Positions 22,068 to 34,440 are shown, counted from the stretch's first letter. The stretch is 64,000 bases of DNA from Xylocopa sonorina (GCF_050948175.1 NC_135203.1:620001-684000), one strand, 5' to 3'. Made by a program: numbers and translations. The notes: generated by a model not told the origin, from the letters alone.

Positions 22068-22231
22068 TTACCATTTACACTTTGAATTTTCTTGCCAAAA
22101 ACTCTATACTATTTAAAATATTTTATTTACAATTTACTTCAAAGGACAGTTCCTCGACTACTATTTTCTTTCTTTTATTTTTGTACTTATTAATCTCGAG
22201 TCACACTCGACAAAGGAGGGCAAAGGCTTAA
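22068..22231. mobile_element. TTAA-type TIR element, family 1
   Basis: The left part, TTACACTTTGAATTTTCTTG, and the right part, CACACTCGACAAAGGAGGGC followed by AAAGGCTTAA, match the ends of the copies at 3157 and 27913. It is internally shortened and carries no coding sequence. Confidence 0.55.
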
Positions 22232-22293
22232 TCAATTATAGTTTTTTCCCTTGTGATTGAAAATACTTTCTGTCAACACAATAGTTGTTCTTA

Positions 22294-22461
22294 TTAACTC
22301 TTTGCAGTCGAGACAATGCAAATTATTTACTGTTCGTAACATAAGGACAACAATAAATTGTAATTACTTCGTTCATTCTGTTAACAAATTACACAAATGA
22401 AGTTTATTCAAGAAAATTTTGGTGATATAAATCAGAAAAAGTTTCGAGTGCAAAGCGTTAA
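22294..22461. mobile_element. 168-bp TTAA-flanked TIR element, family 2
   Basis: The left end, TTAACTCTTTGCAGTCGAGA, and the right end, TTTCGAGTGCAAAGCGTTAA, are inverted copies with few mismatches, each bounded by TTAA. The internal AATTGTAATTACTTCGTTC block is shared with the copies at 15030, 28053 and 42347. Confidence 0.75.
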
Positions 22462-23435
22462 AAAATTATAGGTCAATTTCTAAGAATATAAACATATCAT
22501 AAATTGAAGAAGAAATTGGACGTAGCAGTTTACAATACCACCACATAACGAGGTTAGGACCAGTAATGGAGAGTAAAGAAGATAACACTGGTATAATTAA
22601 TGTCTTTTTCTACGTGTCTATTTATTATGAAAATATAATACAAAACATCCTATGTTGTATTACATAGATAACAATGCTCAATTAACGTTTTAATCCCTTT
22701 TGTCTTGTAACGTTACCATCCAACACTATAAGAAGCATGTCAGGATAGATAAAGTTCGTGTTCTCTTATTCCGTGTTCTTCTTCATCTTTATTGTTTTTT
22801 TTTTCGTTTTTTTTTTATACCTTCTTATTTTCATTTTTTACTTCGTTTCGGAGGAAAAGACCCGATATTACAGAGAGAGAAGATACATATAATAGACGAG
22901 AGACGTTACAGAGCGAAAGATCACAAACTGGAACAGAAAAACGAAAAGTGTGTCCGGGTGGTTGTTTTCTCCATTATATTTTCTTACAAAAAAGTCGTCC
23001 GCTGGAACGATCGAAACAAAAACAAGAGCTGAAACTTATCTTCGTATCTTTCACTCCTTTTTGTTTCTTTTCTTTGTTCACTCCTTTCTTCCTTTTTTTT
23101 GTCTTTTTCTTTTTCGTTTCTTATGTTGGTTGGTTTCATTTTGCTCATTCGTCTGGATTTCGTGGGTCCACGAATAAAAGGGCTCAGGGAAACGGGAATC
23201 TCTTTCTTTGTTTCACGTGTCGATGCACAAATTGGAGTTTTGTATTAGCGCTAGTTTACAAATAATACAAATGTACGTAAATACCATTATTATAATAATA
23301 GGTTCCCTCTTAACGAGAAAGAAGCTTAAAGCTAATTCATCTAGCGTCACTATCGTTTTCACACCATGCTAATACTACTGTTTTCCAGGTGGTACCCGTG
23401 AACAGCTGTTTCGTGGTAGGTCGAACGTCTCGCCG

Positions 23436-23438
<3 letters not shown>

Positions 23439-23503
<65 letters not shown>
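23439..23503. repeat. (GA)n microsatellite, 65 bp
   Basis: A perfect AG dinucleotide run. The SLSLSL frames on the other strand are artefacts of it. Confidence 0.95.
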
Positions 23504-23505
<2 letters not shown>

Positions 23506-24499
23506 CTCGTCGAATAAAAAAACTCGCAAAGTGAACGAAACGTCGTAATATTCTTGCGTTTTTTGTATTTAATCCACTTTCGCACAAAACTTGATCTCTC
23601 GAATAACATTGATAAGTAAAATAAAGAAAATGGGAAAGCGATAAGTTCTTTGAGTGATATGAGTAAAATCAAAGTAAAAGAAAAAAGAACGATAGAAAAT
23701 TGGATGAAACATAGGTGGAAAGCAGAAGAAATGAAGGGGCGTTGATCGAAGCCAGCGAAATAAGATAAATTCGAATATGTTGCTCTCTACTGAACAATGT
23801 ATTGTCAATCGTTTCGTTCTTGAACAAATAACGAGCTCAGCTGTCACAGGTACCGAGTGAAATACAGTAGCGATTCTACGAATAACTCTATATCACTACC
23901 GTTTTTTTTTTCATTTTTTCATTTCATTATTAGGCGAAATTCAATCGACCAGGATTCTCATGTTTGCCATTGGATGCACTATAGGAAACTATTATAGTTC
24001 GTAGCGATGCGTGGATTCGCATCGTGTAACTTGGGATAAAAACTTATTTACTCACTCGAGACGAGCAGTACACCATGCGCGTTATGATTTTCCGAGGCAA
24101 AACGACATACAACACGCCGTGTTTACGTTTGGAAACTAAACTTTGCAAACTAAACCGTTTGACTACTGTTGGTGCCTAAAGGCGTTTAAAAAATTGTAAT
24201 GCAACAATGCAGAAAGACAAAATTATCGCTTGTGAGGATGGTCTCGAAAAAATATGACTCGTCTCGAATGGACTAATAAAGAGAGGAATCGGAACAGAGT
24301 GTAACACGCATGGCAACAGGAACCCCGGGCGCAATGGTCGAGCTAGGCAATTAGTGTCATCTACGTAAATGCCAAGTACAATTAGCACTACGGTCAGAAT
24401 AAATTAATGACCATACATAGTGTCCACCTGTGGTGTGTCTTGCGCCGCGGCTGTTCGGCCGTTTACTGTAATTATTATAGAATCGTGCCTGTTCGTCTG

Positions 24500-24556
24500 T
24501 TTGTGTGTGTGTGTATGTGTGTGCGTGCGCGCGCGCGCGCGCGCGCACGTGTACAC
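24500..24556. repeat. (GT)n-(GC)n alternating purine-pyrimidine run
   Basis: TGTGTGTG followed by a pure GCGCGC run, then CACGTGTACACAC: over 50 bp of alternating purine and pyrimidine, which can adopt Z-DNA. Similar runs occur at 39968-40046 and 49158-49203. Confidence 0.85.
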
Positions 24557-26132
24557 ACAGTGACCGTGAAAAATACTCGTGCACCACCGTGAGTTAAAAT
24601 TTTGACGCATTTTCAATATTTTCGATATATGTTTCTACTTGTAAACTACTTTATCCTAGAAAAAACAGGTTTAAATGTGGCATTCCTTTCGAAACCGGAG
24701 TCCAGAGCTTCCTTTCGATCACTGTATGCGCACTCAAGCTGTCTGTTCCAATGTAAAATGTCCAAGTGTCGCAAAATTCTTCATGTCTATGCACCTACGG
24801 TATTTCTCTCCACGGTTATTAATATCGTTTAGTACCTTTAATCTCGTTGATTACCTTTTTAACATTATATTGCTCTTTGTATTGCTTCGGCGGCAGTATA
24901 GCCCTACGTAGTCATGCAAGTATAATTGTATTACTTTTTTTTTTCCTTAGTAGATTATAATATAACTGGTATCTTTTCATCGTCGTTTGACGATAATCGT
25001 GATGTCGCGACAAATAATATCGACGCCAACGGTAATAATCGTAATGATAGTAGTAAGAACGACAGTGATGATAGTAACGATGATAAATAATCACCGTGTA
25101 TATGGGTTCGGTGGTTGCGACTTCCTAGTTGCGTCTGTATTAGTTCGACGATACCTGTGTAACAATAATAATAATCGAAGCGACAGATCATTGTAATAAT
25201 ATCAGCCTACCAGTAATTCGATATAATTTCGTCGGTAATACCGCGTCAACGTATCTATGTATATAAATATATATAGTTAACTTCGCGTCCTGCGTGTGCA
25301 CGCGATTTTAATTTCTTAAGTAAAAGCTATAAAATATGGATACCTGCGCAATTGTATTTCTTGCATTTACTTTTTTACTCCTTTCTGTTATTACTCATTT
25401 TTTCTTTTTTTTTTTGTTTACACTTACTCACGTCCTCTCGCTGCGCTTATTTTTTTTCAATATTTTTGCTCTTACTCAACTCTTATTTCCTTTTTAATCT
25501 TTTTGACGAAACGTAGTATATTATGTGTCCTTGCGCTGCTTGCTCATTCCTTGTATCGTATATAATAGATTTATGTATGTCAGTGTGTAACCAGTGGTGC
25601 GCGTCTGTCGAGCTGCATTGTCGTTAGTCTTCGCGCCTCATTTTTACAATTATAATAACTCTTACTATATCGTTCGGTAGGCTCGCTGTGTGATGTGTCA
25701 TTGTGTATACGGTTACATGGATGGGTGTGCGAGCGTCCATATATAAACGATTCATCATCTACGCTAATTCTACCACGTTTCTTTTAATCGCTCGCACTTC
25801 TACACATACTCCCACGCGCGCTTAACCTCGCATTTTCTCTACATAACTCTTTTTCCCTCCCTCTCGCTCCTCGTGTTCGCTATATAATTTATTCCTTTTT
25901 GTATCCTCGATAGTTTATTATTGTAACGAGTCACAAATACTTATCCGTTACATGTGTTATGTACTTGTACGAGTGTTCGTGATGATCGAGACTTGTGGTG
26001 TGTGATCCTGCGCCGCTCGTCGTTACGTAATTAAAATTATTAAGATTAAAAATTCATCGGCCTACTCAATTTTTCTTCTTTTTCTTCTTCTTCCTCTTCT
26101 TCTTCTACGCCGTTATTATTATTTATATTAAT

Positions 26133-26170
26133 CGGTCGCGAGAATGCCTCGCGTCGAGGATTCGCGACCG
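26133..26170. other. Perfect two-step GC hairpin
   Basis: CGGTCGCGA (26133-26141) pairs with TCGCGACCG (26162-26170), and inside them CCTCG (26147-26151) pairs with CGAGG (26155-26159) around a CGT loop. That is 14 base pairs in 38 nt, unusually stable for the AT-rich surroundings. It could be a structured RNA element, a cruciform or the end of a mobile element; the function is unknown. Confidence 0.6.
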
Positions 26171-27072
26171 CCTACGAATTTATTGCTTTTGAATACCCCG
26201 GCTTCCTTGGGAGCATCCAATTGGAACAATATCCTGTAAATATCAGTCGCATTTTGGAGGAGGCAGGGATTTCTTTAGGCGGTTTGTATTTTTTTTTGTT
26301 TTTTTTTCTTATCGTTGTTGGATTGGTGTGTGTTTTTCTTTTTCTCCACGTGGATACTATCACAATGCATACAATATCAATATCTGTATGCGTTCTAAGT
26401 AAGGTTAAGGTTCACCTTATATCACATCCGTCCCTAACACGCCGTGGTTCGCGTCGTACGAGTTCGCGGGAATTTCTGACAATCATTTGGAAGCACAATT
26501 TCCCGGCTAAATGGCGTCTCCTCTAATTATACAGAACGCAAATTTTAAGCCTGCTTCCAAACGTTAATACTCGATAAATATACATGATACTTATAAACTG
26601 TTTCTCTACGGTATGATATTATAACGTTTGGTGTTCTAATTGTTCGTTTTAAATTGGCTTTCAAGCGATCGATCCTCAGCAAAATATCTCGCCCCGAGCG
26701 CTATCTATGTCCTGGCGAAACCCGGCCGGCGCCCCACGACGATTAGTTTCATTTAATTTAGGTTCGCAATCAATAATAACAATAATAGTAATCATAGTTC
26801 GCAATCATTATCGTCGTCGCCGTAATCGTTGTTAATAATTGGTACTCGCAAGCGTTTGTAATCTCAGATCGTCGCTCGGTATTGCTTCGCCATATTGTTT
26901 ACTCGCGTCTTCTGCATTCGTCACGTATTTTGTCTCGCCAACTTCTCTTTCAAATCTGTAATTGACACTGTCCGTACTCGTTAGAACGCATAAATACACG
27001 CTAACCAATAATTTTACTGATGTATAATATATAGGCACTTTTTCTTCGTTCTTTTTCTCTTGCTCTCCCTCA

Positions 27073-27076
<4 letters not shown>

Positions 27077-27118
<42 letters not shown>
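27077..27118. repeat. (TC)n microsatellite
   Basis: About 40 bp of TC dinucleotides with one interruption, in the desert between the esterases and scratch. Confidence 0.9.
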
Positions 27119-27257
27119 TGCTTTATGCCTCCCTCAATTTTTACATTACGCCCAAACAATAAACTGCGGTAAACTTGGTTAGGCTTCTGTACCATGGGAT
27201 AAAAGGAGCTGCAGTTTCAAAAATCAATCATCTCAGATTTGCTCAGTCATTCGTTTC

Positions 27258-27552
27258 TTAACCGTTTGAGTGCCATGGGATGCCGCTTCGAAATTTCTAC
27301 GTCTAAAAGCGCTGGGGAACGCGATGGCGCTTCTCAATTTGTATGTCTTAAAATGGTGAGCAGCGCGAGAAAATTTGCAAGAGAAAGCATTTCTATTCCT
27401 TATCTTCCTATTTCGGTGGACGTTGTTAGAAAAGACGTGCATCGATAAAATCCCAGCGCGCGGTCAATTTGGTTCGTCTCACCGAGTAGCTAGCACTTTT
27501 AAGCATCGAACAGGGGGAGGGTCACTGTGCCGTCTGGCATTCAAACGGTTAA
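27258..27552. mobile_element. 295-bp TTAA-flanked TIR element, GC-richer type
   Basis: TTAACCGTTTGAGTGCCATG at the left and CTGGCATTCAAACGGTTAA at the right are inverted copies, both bounded by TTAA. The body is distinctly GC-richer than the flanks and contains GGCGCT/AGCGC-type motifs. No transposase. This looks like a separate, relatively well-preserved non-autonomous piggyBac-like family. Confidence 0.7.
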
Positions 27553-27566
27553 AGCAAGAAATGCCA

Positions 27567-27611
27567 CGGAATCGAATCGAATCGAATCGAATCGAATCGA
27601 GTCGAATCGAA
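27567..27611. repeat. (AATCG)n pentanucleotide repeat
   Basis: About eight AATCG units with one substitution, 15 bp after the TTAA element above. Confidence 0.85.
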
Positions 27612-27912
27612 ACTCACAGTACGTATATCACTCTGACGAAGAATTATCAGACCGTCCTCGTTAACAGAATTCTTTCGCTTTAAAGAATAGTATCGAGACA
27701 GTAATAGGTGGAATCGAAAGGAAGAGAAAAAAGATAGGAGATACACAATATTAGAAAACAATTTCGCATCCTGTGATCGCTACCAACCTTGTCATTCCGT
27801 TCTATCGCGCAGGAACAAATGAGAAACGTTTATCTCTAACAAGAAAGTAGTAGAATGCAGCTATTACGTACAGTCGCGGCTATTGTTACAGCCCGATTTA
27901 ATGGTGTATTCA

Positions 27913-28260
27913 TTAGCCCTTTACATTCGGAATTGCTTTTCAATTTTCTTGCCAACAACTCCCTATTATACTGTTTTAAGTGTTTTATTTGAAATTTACT
28001 TCGATCAGTTGACAATATAATTATATATTATACTGTATAGTAGATAAAAAAATTAACCCTTTGTCTTGAAACTTGAGGGCTCCTCAATGGAAACGATGCT
28101 AATAATTTTCATTAATCGTAATAACTTCATTCATTTTATTAGCAAATTATAAATGTTATGTAAAAGAATAACGCTGTTACTTTTTTGAACATATTTTCAT
28201 TTCCTTTTTTTATTATTACCGGTGACGAGTCACACTTGACAAAGGAGGGCAAAAGGCTAA
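27913..28260. mobile_element. Nested TTAA elements: family 2 inside family 1
   Basis: The outer element starts TTAGCCCTTTACATTCGGAA and ends CACACTTGACAAAGGAGGGC then AAAAGGCTAA, like family 1. Inside, TTAACCCTTTGTCTTGAAAC begins at 28053 and carries the family 2 block AATCGTAATAACTTCATTC and GTTAGCAAAT-like sequence up to about 28190. The family 2 copy therefore appears to have inserted into an older family 1 copy. Confidence 0.6.
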
Positions 28261-31200
28261 TACCACAATGTTCGCTCTCGTTCGTACGTTGGTTGGTTAA
28301 GTAGCGTAGGATCACAACGAAAACGGAAACTAGAAATCGAAGTAGGAAATAGTAATAGCGATAGATAGAATTTAGAGCAAGAGGCTCCTGTTTTACATCT
28401 TCGCAACTGTTTCTGGACGTAGTAATATCATATTTTACAGGTTACTTGTATTCCAATTTTAAAAATTGAACGTAATTTTGACAAATTTAAGAAAATAATG
28501 AAAAGAAGAATTTTGTTCGTTTTGGTATGGAGCAACAAAATTAAACGCTCTCTCCTCACGCAATTTGAAGGAACAAAGAATTATTGGTAATATTAATCGC
28601 TTCTTTTGTTGTTTATATGAAAATGAACAATATCGTAAGATTGTTTTCTACGTCCACGAAACACTACTGTCAATATACCCAATGCGCATACGAATATGTG
28701 CTTTGTTAACGTTTAATTATTAATTGCGAACGCTTTGCAGATTTTATGACCGTTGTTTCTCGTACATAAGTCGCAAACGAAGTGGAAAGTACAGTACAGT
28801 GGAGAGTCGTAGAGAGAAAATTCATGTGACACGAGACGCTGGAAAAGTGATCATCGCAAATTTCTGTTTTAATCATATTCTTCTTTCGTTCGTAAGTAAA
28901 TACAAAATACTTGTTAAAATTTATTCCAAATTATTCTTGACGATCACTTTTGTCCGACTTTTCTTATCGACCGAAAATGCACGCGAACGACATCGAAAAG
29001 CGAAGAAAATGACATTTTACCGTCGACTACGAAATTCTGCGATTTATTTTCCTGCTCGTTCGCATTTCCTCTTTGTACTTAATATCACTGCTATTAACTC
29101 AATTTTATTAAACTAACGAGGCTCTTACGAAGTTATTGACTCGTTATTGACTCGTTTTCTAGTTGTTGAGCAATACTGATCGATAGGTCGAGCGCATTTT
29201 CAATCGGCCATTATGGTATCCCGTGTCACATATGAAACGAGTCACTCGGGAACCCGAAGTCATTCTTTTATTTTTTGTCTTAATAATTATTATGCAAGAT
29301 AATTGTGTGCTTTTTTTTAATTGCTTAAGTAGATAATCTCGTAACGATGATTCAACGAGATACTCGAACTCTCGTATCTCTCGTAATCACCTTTGAGTGA
29401 TATATCATTCTAATAGGTGCACCGACTGAAACTTTTGCTGTATCAGAAGAGAGAACATTTTTCCACGAAACGGAATGCTTTATCCCAACGTCAAAATTTG
29501 ATCTATATAAATAAATGAATAAATTTTTTCTTAATACGATAACCAGATAAGATTACGTTGTTCTGATCTTATACATCGATTACGGACACACATCTTTTTT
29601 ATTTTGTATCTACCATTAATAGTTAAGAGTTTCAAGTATCTACTGAGTCACGTTACAAATATCATTCGGAAAATATTATCGTGTTATCGAATATGGTTAA
29701 TCATCGAAGTTTCTATACTTGATGGTGTTCGATTATTTGTACATATCGATGGACATTATACGCGAGAAATTATTCTAGATTTGAGTATTGCTTTTGAGTT
29801 GACTGGAGTACGACTAGCACTATTATCAGATATGAGCCAAATTGTTAATTCATCAGCAAAAATTAAAATATCACTTTAGTTTTTCAATGTTTAAGCTCGC
29901 GTCGAAACGTCAGGAACGATCAGGTTCGCTGCCACCTCGACGATCGTCCGAATGGTCCAGTCGTTTCAATTTGAAAAAACATTAACATTATTGACACGTT
30001 TTCTTATTCCCATATTGAGTATTACGCCGAGTATAATTGAACATTTAATACACCGTTAATTATTATTATTTTTTTTCACTAAATTTCTTGCTCCATAAAC
30101 ATTAAACATCGACGACACAAATGTAATTAGACAAGTAGCCATTTAATCCCGTGTTGTTTAAGCGTTATTGCTGTAATACTGCGTGCGAACACTTCTTTCT
30201 GTATTTTTTCTTATTTCTCGACAGGTTTACCTGTCGTAAGTGAAAGATTTGCACGCGACGCGATTATTCACGAAATTGATGTCCACCATGCGGTTTTTCC
30301 TTTTATTGTGGACAGCTCAAGTTTCGTTAAATTTTCTTCCCCATTATTTTTTATATCCCTATTAAGTTATTAACGAAATAGAAGTTTTCGAAACGACAAC
30401 GAGAACGTTTCCTCGCGTCCTCCACGAGGTTTCAAATAAACTCGATTACCCATCAGGTTCCCTTCTTTCTCTCATTTAAGGCTCTTCGATAGATTATTTC
30501 GTTGCATTTATTCAATAAATCTGACTCGGCCGACTAAAGCGATCGGTAATCTTCACGTTTAATCCGCAGCTCTGTGAAAAATCAAATTAGTTCGTGCGAA
30601 AGTGAACGAATTTACCAATCTTCTGTATTACCTTCTCTCGTTCGGCTGTAATTGGGTTAGGAATTTATAAGAATCAAGTTACTGGGTGTAATCAGTGTTA
30701 GAAAGATTGATGAAACACGACGCTCGTGCGTCGCATCACGTCAGCCCAGCTTCTAAAAAGATCGAAGAAACATTTCCGTGCGCGCATTACAGAAAATGCA
30801 GATCTTGGAAAGAAATTATATTTGGCAATGACAATTGCCAATTGATCGATGCTTGTTACAGTCAACATTGGCACGATACCAATTGTGATCGATATCAGCC
30901 GCGGACGAAATTATCGTTGACGTGCATTACAATTTACCCGATCGCATTCGATATTTATTACCAGCCATGTTAATCGTGGCTGTAGTCAATTAATTTTTTG
31001 AATAGAACCGCCACGAGCAGCTCTGTCCACAAATTTGTTTCAATTACGACAATGGCTGCGTGATAGAATAGAAATAATCCCGAAAACTGGGTGAAAGCTG
31101 CGAAAGCACGAGCGGCGACGTCGTGCGCGATGATGACACGACCCGTGGAACGGAGGAAATAAAAATTGATCGTGTGACCGACGAATTCGGGCAATGCCAC

Positions 31201-31705
31201 GTCGAAGCAGGCTTCCATCATCTGAGAAAAGCAACGATCGTCCCGCGATTAACTCGATAATGGAAAGGAAAAAAGAGAGCTAGATCGTTGACGCCCGATA
31301 TTTATCGAATATTGGCCCGACTGGGAGCCCAGTTCTCGCCAGTATAACATTTACTTAATTTATACTGTGCCACGTTCTCGTGAGACCCTAATATTACAAT
31401 ACGCTTTAAGGTTTTCATCTTTAATACCGCTACTATTCGTTAACCCTACTAACTCTTTTACGCTTGTTACACCGTCTCTACGCGATTAGTTATTTACGCT
31501 AGAAAAGATGCGGAGAAAGGGGAACCAAAAGGGGAACGGACACGACTAAACGAAAGGATCGTTTACACATTCGAGACCGGCGACTCACCGCGTGGGTCAC
31601 GCAAAATCTCACCCACCTATATAGCCGGATTAGACGGTTATCAGACAGTAAAGTGAAGACTCTCATAGAAATAAACTAAATAGTGATGAAAAAACTGGCA
31701 CTCTA
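28261..31705. other. Intergenic; possible conserved non-coding block at 30690-31240
   Basis: No gene is recognised. At 30695-31234 frames of up to 92 codons are open on both strands, and the DNA holds several palindromes: TTGGCAAT gaca ATTGCCAA (30822-30841), and CCAATTGATCGAT repeated in altered form about 50 bp later. That pattern is more like a regulatory block than an exon, but I cannot show it. Confidence 0.35.
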
Positions 31706-32098
31706 CAGTTGTACCTCGCTGTATACGTCTCCTTTGCAATACGTCCAATTCGAAATACGTCCTGTTAATTATCTCGGAGGAAAAATTCAATTAATAATCA
31801 ATTATATTCAAAGTTAATGTGTTATTAACTGACTGATCATACAAATAAGAATATCAAAACACCAGAATGTCAGATTTTATTTAAGGGGATTCTTCTTCCA
31901 AAGAATAGAATACAATATTAAGCAGAGTTTTCAATGTAAAAATCTATAACAAAATCTCAGTTCTTATTTATATGTTTGAACAGTGTCTAAATTATTTTAC
32001 AACCCAATTGGAGTTTTCTTTTCTTTTTTTTTACACGAAAACGAATTAATCATTATAACGGATTACTTGGACTAAGGTCGTGTAACGAGGTACCATTG
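31706..32098. mobile_element. Pogo/Tigger-like TIR element, 393 bp, with TA duplication
   Basis: The left end, CAGTTGTACCTCGCTGTATA, and the inverted right end (CAATGGTACCTCGTTACACG on the minus strand) share the GTACCTCG core, and both are flanked by TA. The ends and the TA target fit non-autonomous pogo/Tigger elements of the Tc1/mariner superfamily. No transposase is present. Confidence 0.6.
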
Positions 32099-33438
32099 TA
32101 TTTTGAAAATGAACCGAAAAAAAAGAATCTGATGACAAAATGGTTGGTATAACAATGTAACGAACGCTGAAGAAATAAGTAGTGAAAGCGGAGCTAATGA
32201 TGAATCGGAGAACGATGACATTGAAATTGGTGGAAGTAATGAAAGATGGAGATGCGTTCTAAGAAATTTCTTTTCAATTTTGATTAAAACGGTATTTTTC
32301 TTCAATAACGAAAATGATGGGTCATTGGCCGTGATATTAAAATTTTTAAGTCATAACAATAATAATGATACAGGCACCCCTTGAATAACACGGTTAATTG
32401 GTACCGTGCTATTCAAATCGTGCGATCCGAAACTCAAGCTTCATACAAATTTATACATTTTGTTCCAAAGATGAATTAGGAAAACATTAAAAATAAGAAT
32501 ACAAATTTTTTATGTATTTTTAGTTGTACAAAAATAACAGTAAATTCATTCAATTTAGAAAAGTGAAACCTGAAAATGTGAGAGGTAAAATTTTATAAAT
32601 ATAACAATCAATTTTTAACAGTAATATTCACGACTTCGTGCAATTCAAGTACGATGCTAACAAAGGGATATCTGTAAGAATTACCTAAAATGTGTATTTT
32701 TTATTCTTACATTTTCCAGTTTCAGTTAATCTTTACTAGAAGTGCCGAAAAGTTTGTCAGCTACTGGGGACAAATTTGTTTTAATTCGTCGGTCTCGAGT
32801 GTGTTAACGACGGATAAATGGCAATGACGGCAATAGTTCCGTGTTAGGCGATAAATAGGCGTGTTTCGTTAACTCGCTAATGCGTTACGTGTAATGTATG
32901 TAAACAAGACTATACAATATAGCGTGTTTTATGTCTATTCTATCCTCGTTCGTCGTGTTTCCGAGAACTATAACGAACTCGCCTTTCACTGCATCCCCTC
33001 TTCGAAAATATAAAATAGAATTCTTCTCGCTTCTCCTTTTTCTTTTTTTTCTCTGCGTTTTTTTTATCGCGCCCCAATTGTACGGGGCTCTTTTGTGACC
33101 CTCTGTTTTCGCGAGTTTTGGAAAGAGAACAAGAGGCACCAATCACGCTTCGATATTCAGATTCATGCGCGCGATTCTGCATAGTCTTCGAGAGTTTTGC
33201 AGATGGGGCGATTAGCAAGGAACTAAGGCCAGCAATAATTACAGAAAGCTTCTTCATTCCTTTGTTGTTAATGCTATTAAATATTGTATTATCACGGTAT
33301 GCAATGTTGTCAGAAATGCATAACATATAGATTGATTTCGTTGTGCCTTAAAATAATGAAAAACGAAAAAAGAAGACGATCTTCTCCAAGATAACAAATA
33401 TTTTATTGATGAAACGAAAACCATGCTATGGCATCATG
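32099..33438. other. Intergenic; single transposon-like end at about 32373
   Basis: CAGGCACCCCTTGAATAACA at about 32375 resembles another pogo-type end, followed by a short palindrome around GGTACC; no partner end was found. A 128-codon minus frame at 32940-33326 shows no recognised motif and includes a lysine-rich run from a poly-T stretch, so I do not call it a gene. Confidence 0.35.
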
Positions 33439-33732
33439 CCAATACTAATAGTAAAGTAGATATAACGCGTGTAATATTCTAACGACGAGATCAATATTTC
33501 CAGTGCAATAAAGGAAGGCCGAAACGCAACCAAAATCGGACGAAAGTAAGATCCGATCGAGAACGGATGAATCTACTGTGTTAATACTAATAACAAAGTA
33601 GACATAGAAATGATAACGTGAATAATACTTTAATTATGCGATGAATATTTCCCGTACAATAAACGAAGTCTGAAATGGGAACGAGACCGGGCACAAGTAA
33701 AGTCTGACTGAGAACGGATGAATCTATTGTGA
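33439..33732. repeat. Tandem duplication, two units of about 145-150 bp
   Basis: Unit 1 (33439-33580) and unit 2 (33581-33732) share AATACTAATA, AAAGTAGA, AATATTTCC, CAATAAA and AACGGATGAATCTA in the same order, with roughly 70 percent identity by eye. No third unit follows. It has no coding frame. Confidence 0.7.
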
Positions 33733-33960
33733 GAAACATGGTGACAGTGGCTCTACTTTTGTGTGTACGTATAAGTATACTTAATGCTAGAACTAGAATC
33801 CTGAACACATCGTACTTTAAAAGTGACGTCGTGTAGCGCGTAAACGCATCTTATTAACATCGACGGTGTCTAAGGTACTCGGCATCCTCGAACCGACTGC
33901 AAAACGAGACTAACATACTCGGTTCCGCGCGTGCAACATGGATAGGCAACAAATTAAATG

Positions 33961-34440
33961 GTCAGTATTTAAATCTACCTTTTGACAGCATTTTTTTACT
34001 AAAATGGTCAGTAATAGCTAACCTAAACGATATATAAATAGCGAATGGTCAGTATAAATAAAAAACGTTCAATGCGGAATTAATTACTGATGGTCATAGT
34101 ATCATTACGGTCAGCATAAAATTAATAAACCGACAGTATAAAGCAGAGAAAACCTATTCCGTTATAGACTCATTGTAAGTCGAAAAGAAATTACATTTAA
34201 AAATTATATATATTATATATAAAATTTTATATTTTTATTTAAAAATTATCTTTGAGTCAAATTATAGCTGTATTGAATCTATAGCAGTATTGAATCAAAT
34301 TATAGCTAATAATGGTTAGATAATTTTTCATTTCCAACATTTAATGCATAATATTTAAAAAAAAAGTGCAATTTCATCTTAAACTGTAATATCGACCACT
34401 TATATTTAAATACTGGTCAAAGGGGGAATAAAATACTGAC
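33961..34440. mobile_element. GTCAGTAT-ended TIR element, about 480 bp
   Basis: GTCAGTATTT begins a left end of about 26 bp ending CTTTTGAC, mirrored at the right by GTCAAAG...AATACTGAC with about six mismatches. GGTCAGTA-like motifs recur at least four times within the left half. No coding sequence. A related element lies at 48422-48653. Confidence 0.55.

Larger units (their letters stand above)
22462..27257. other. Gene desert with low-complexity DNA
   Basis: T-rich stretches at 22780-23120 and 25350-25480, short tandem repeats, and no exon of a recognisable family. Long frames here come from simple repeats. A run of 101 codons at 26221-26526 (plus) begins with EQYPVNISRILEEAGISLGG, which looks protein-like, but I do not recognise it and it runs into poly-T. 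Confidence 0.4.

Noticed and set aside
32940..33326. 128-codon minus-strand frame
   Set aside because: The Lys/Arg-rich part is from a poly-pyrimidine stretch on the plus strand; no motif or splice context supports it.
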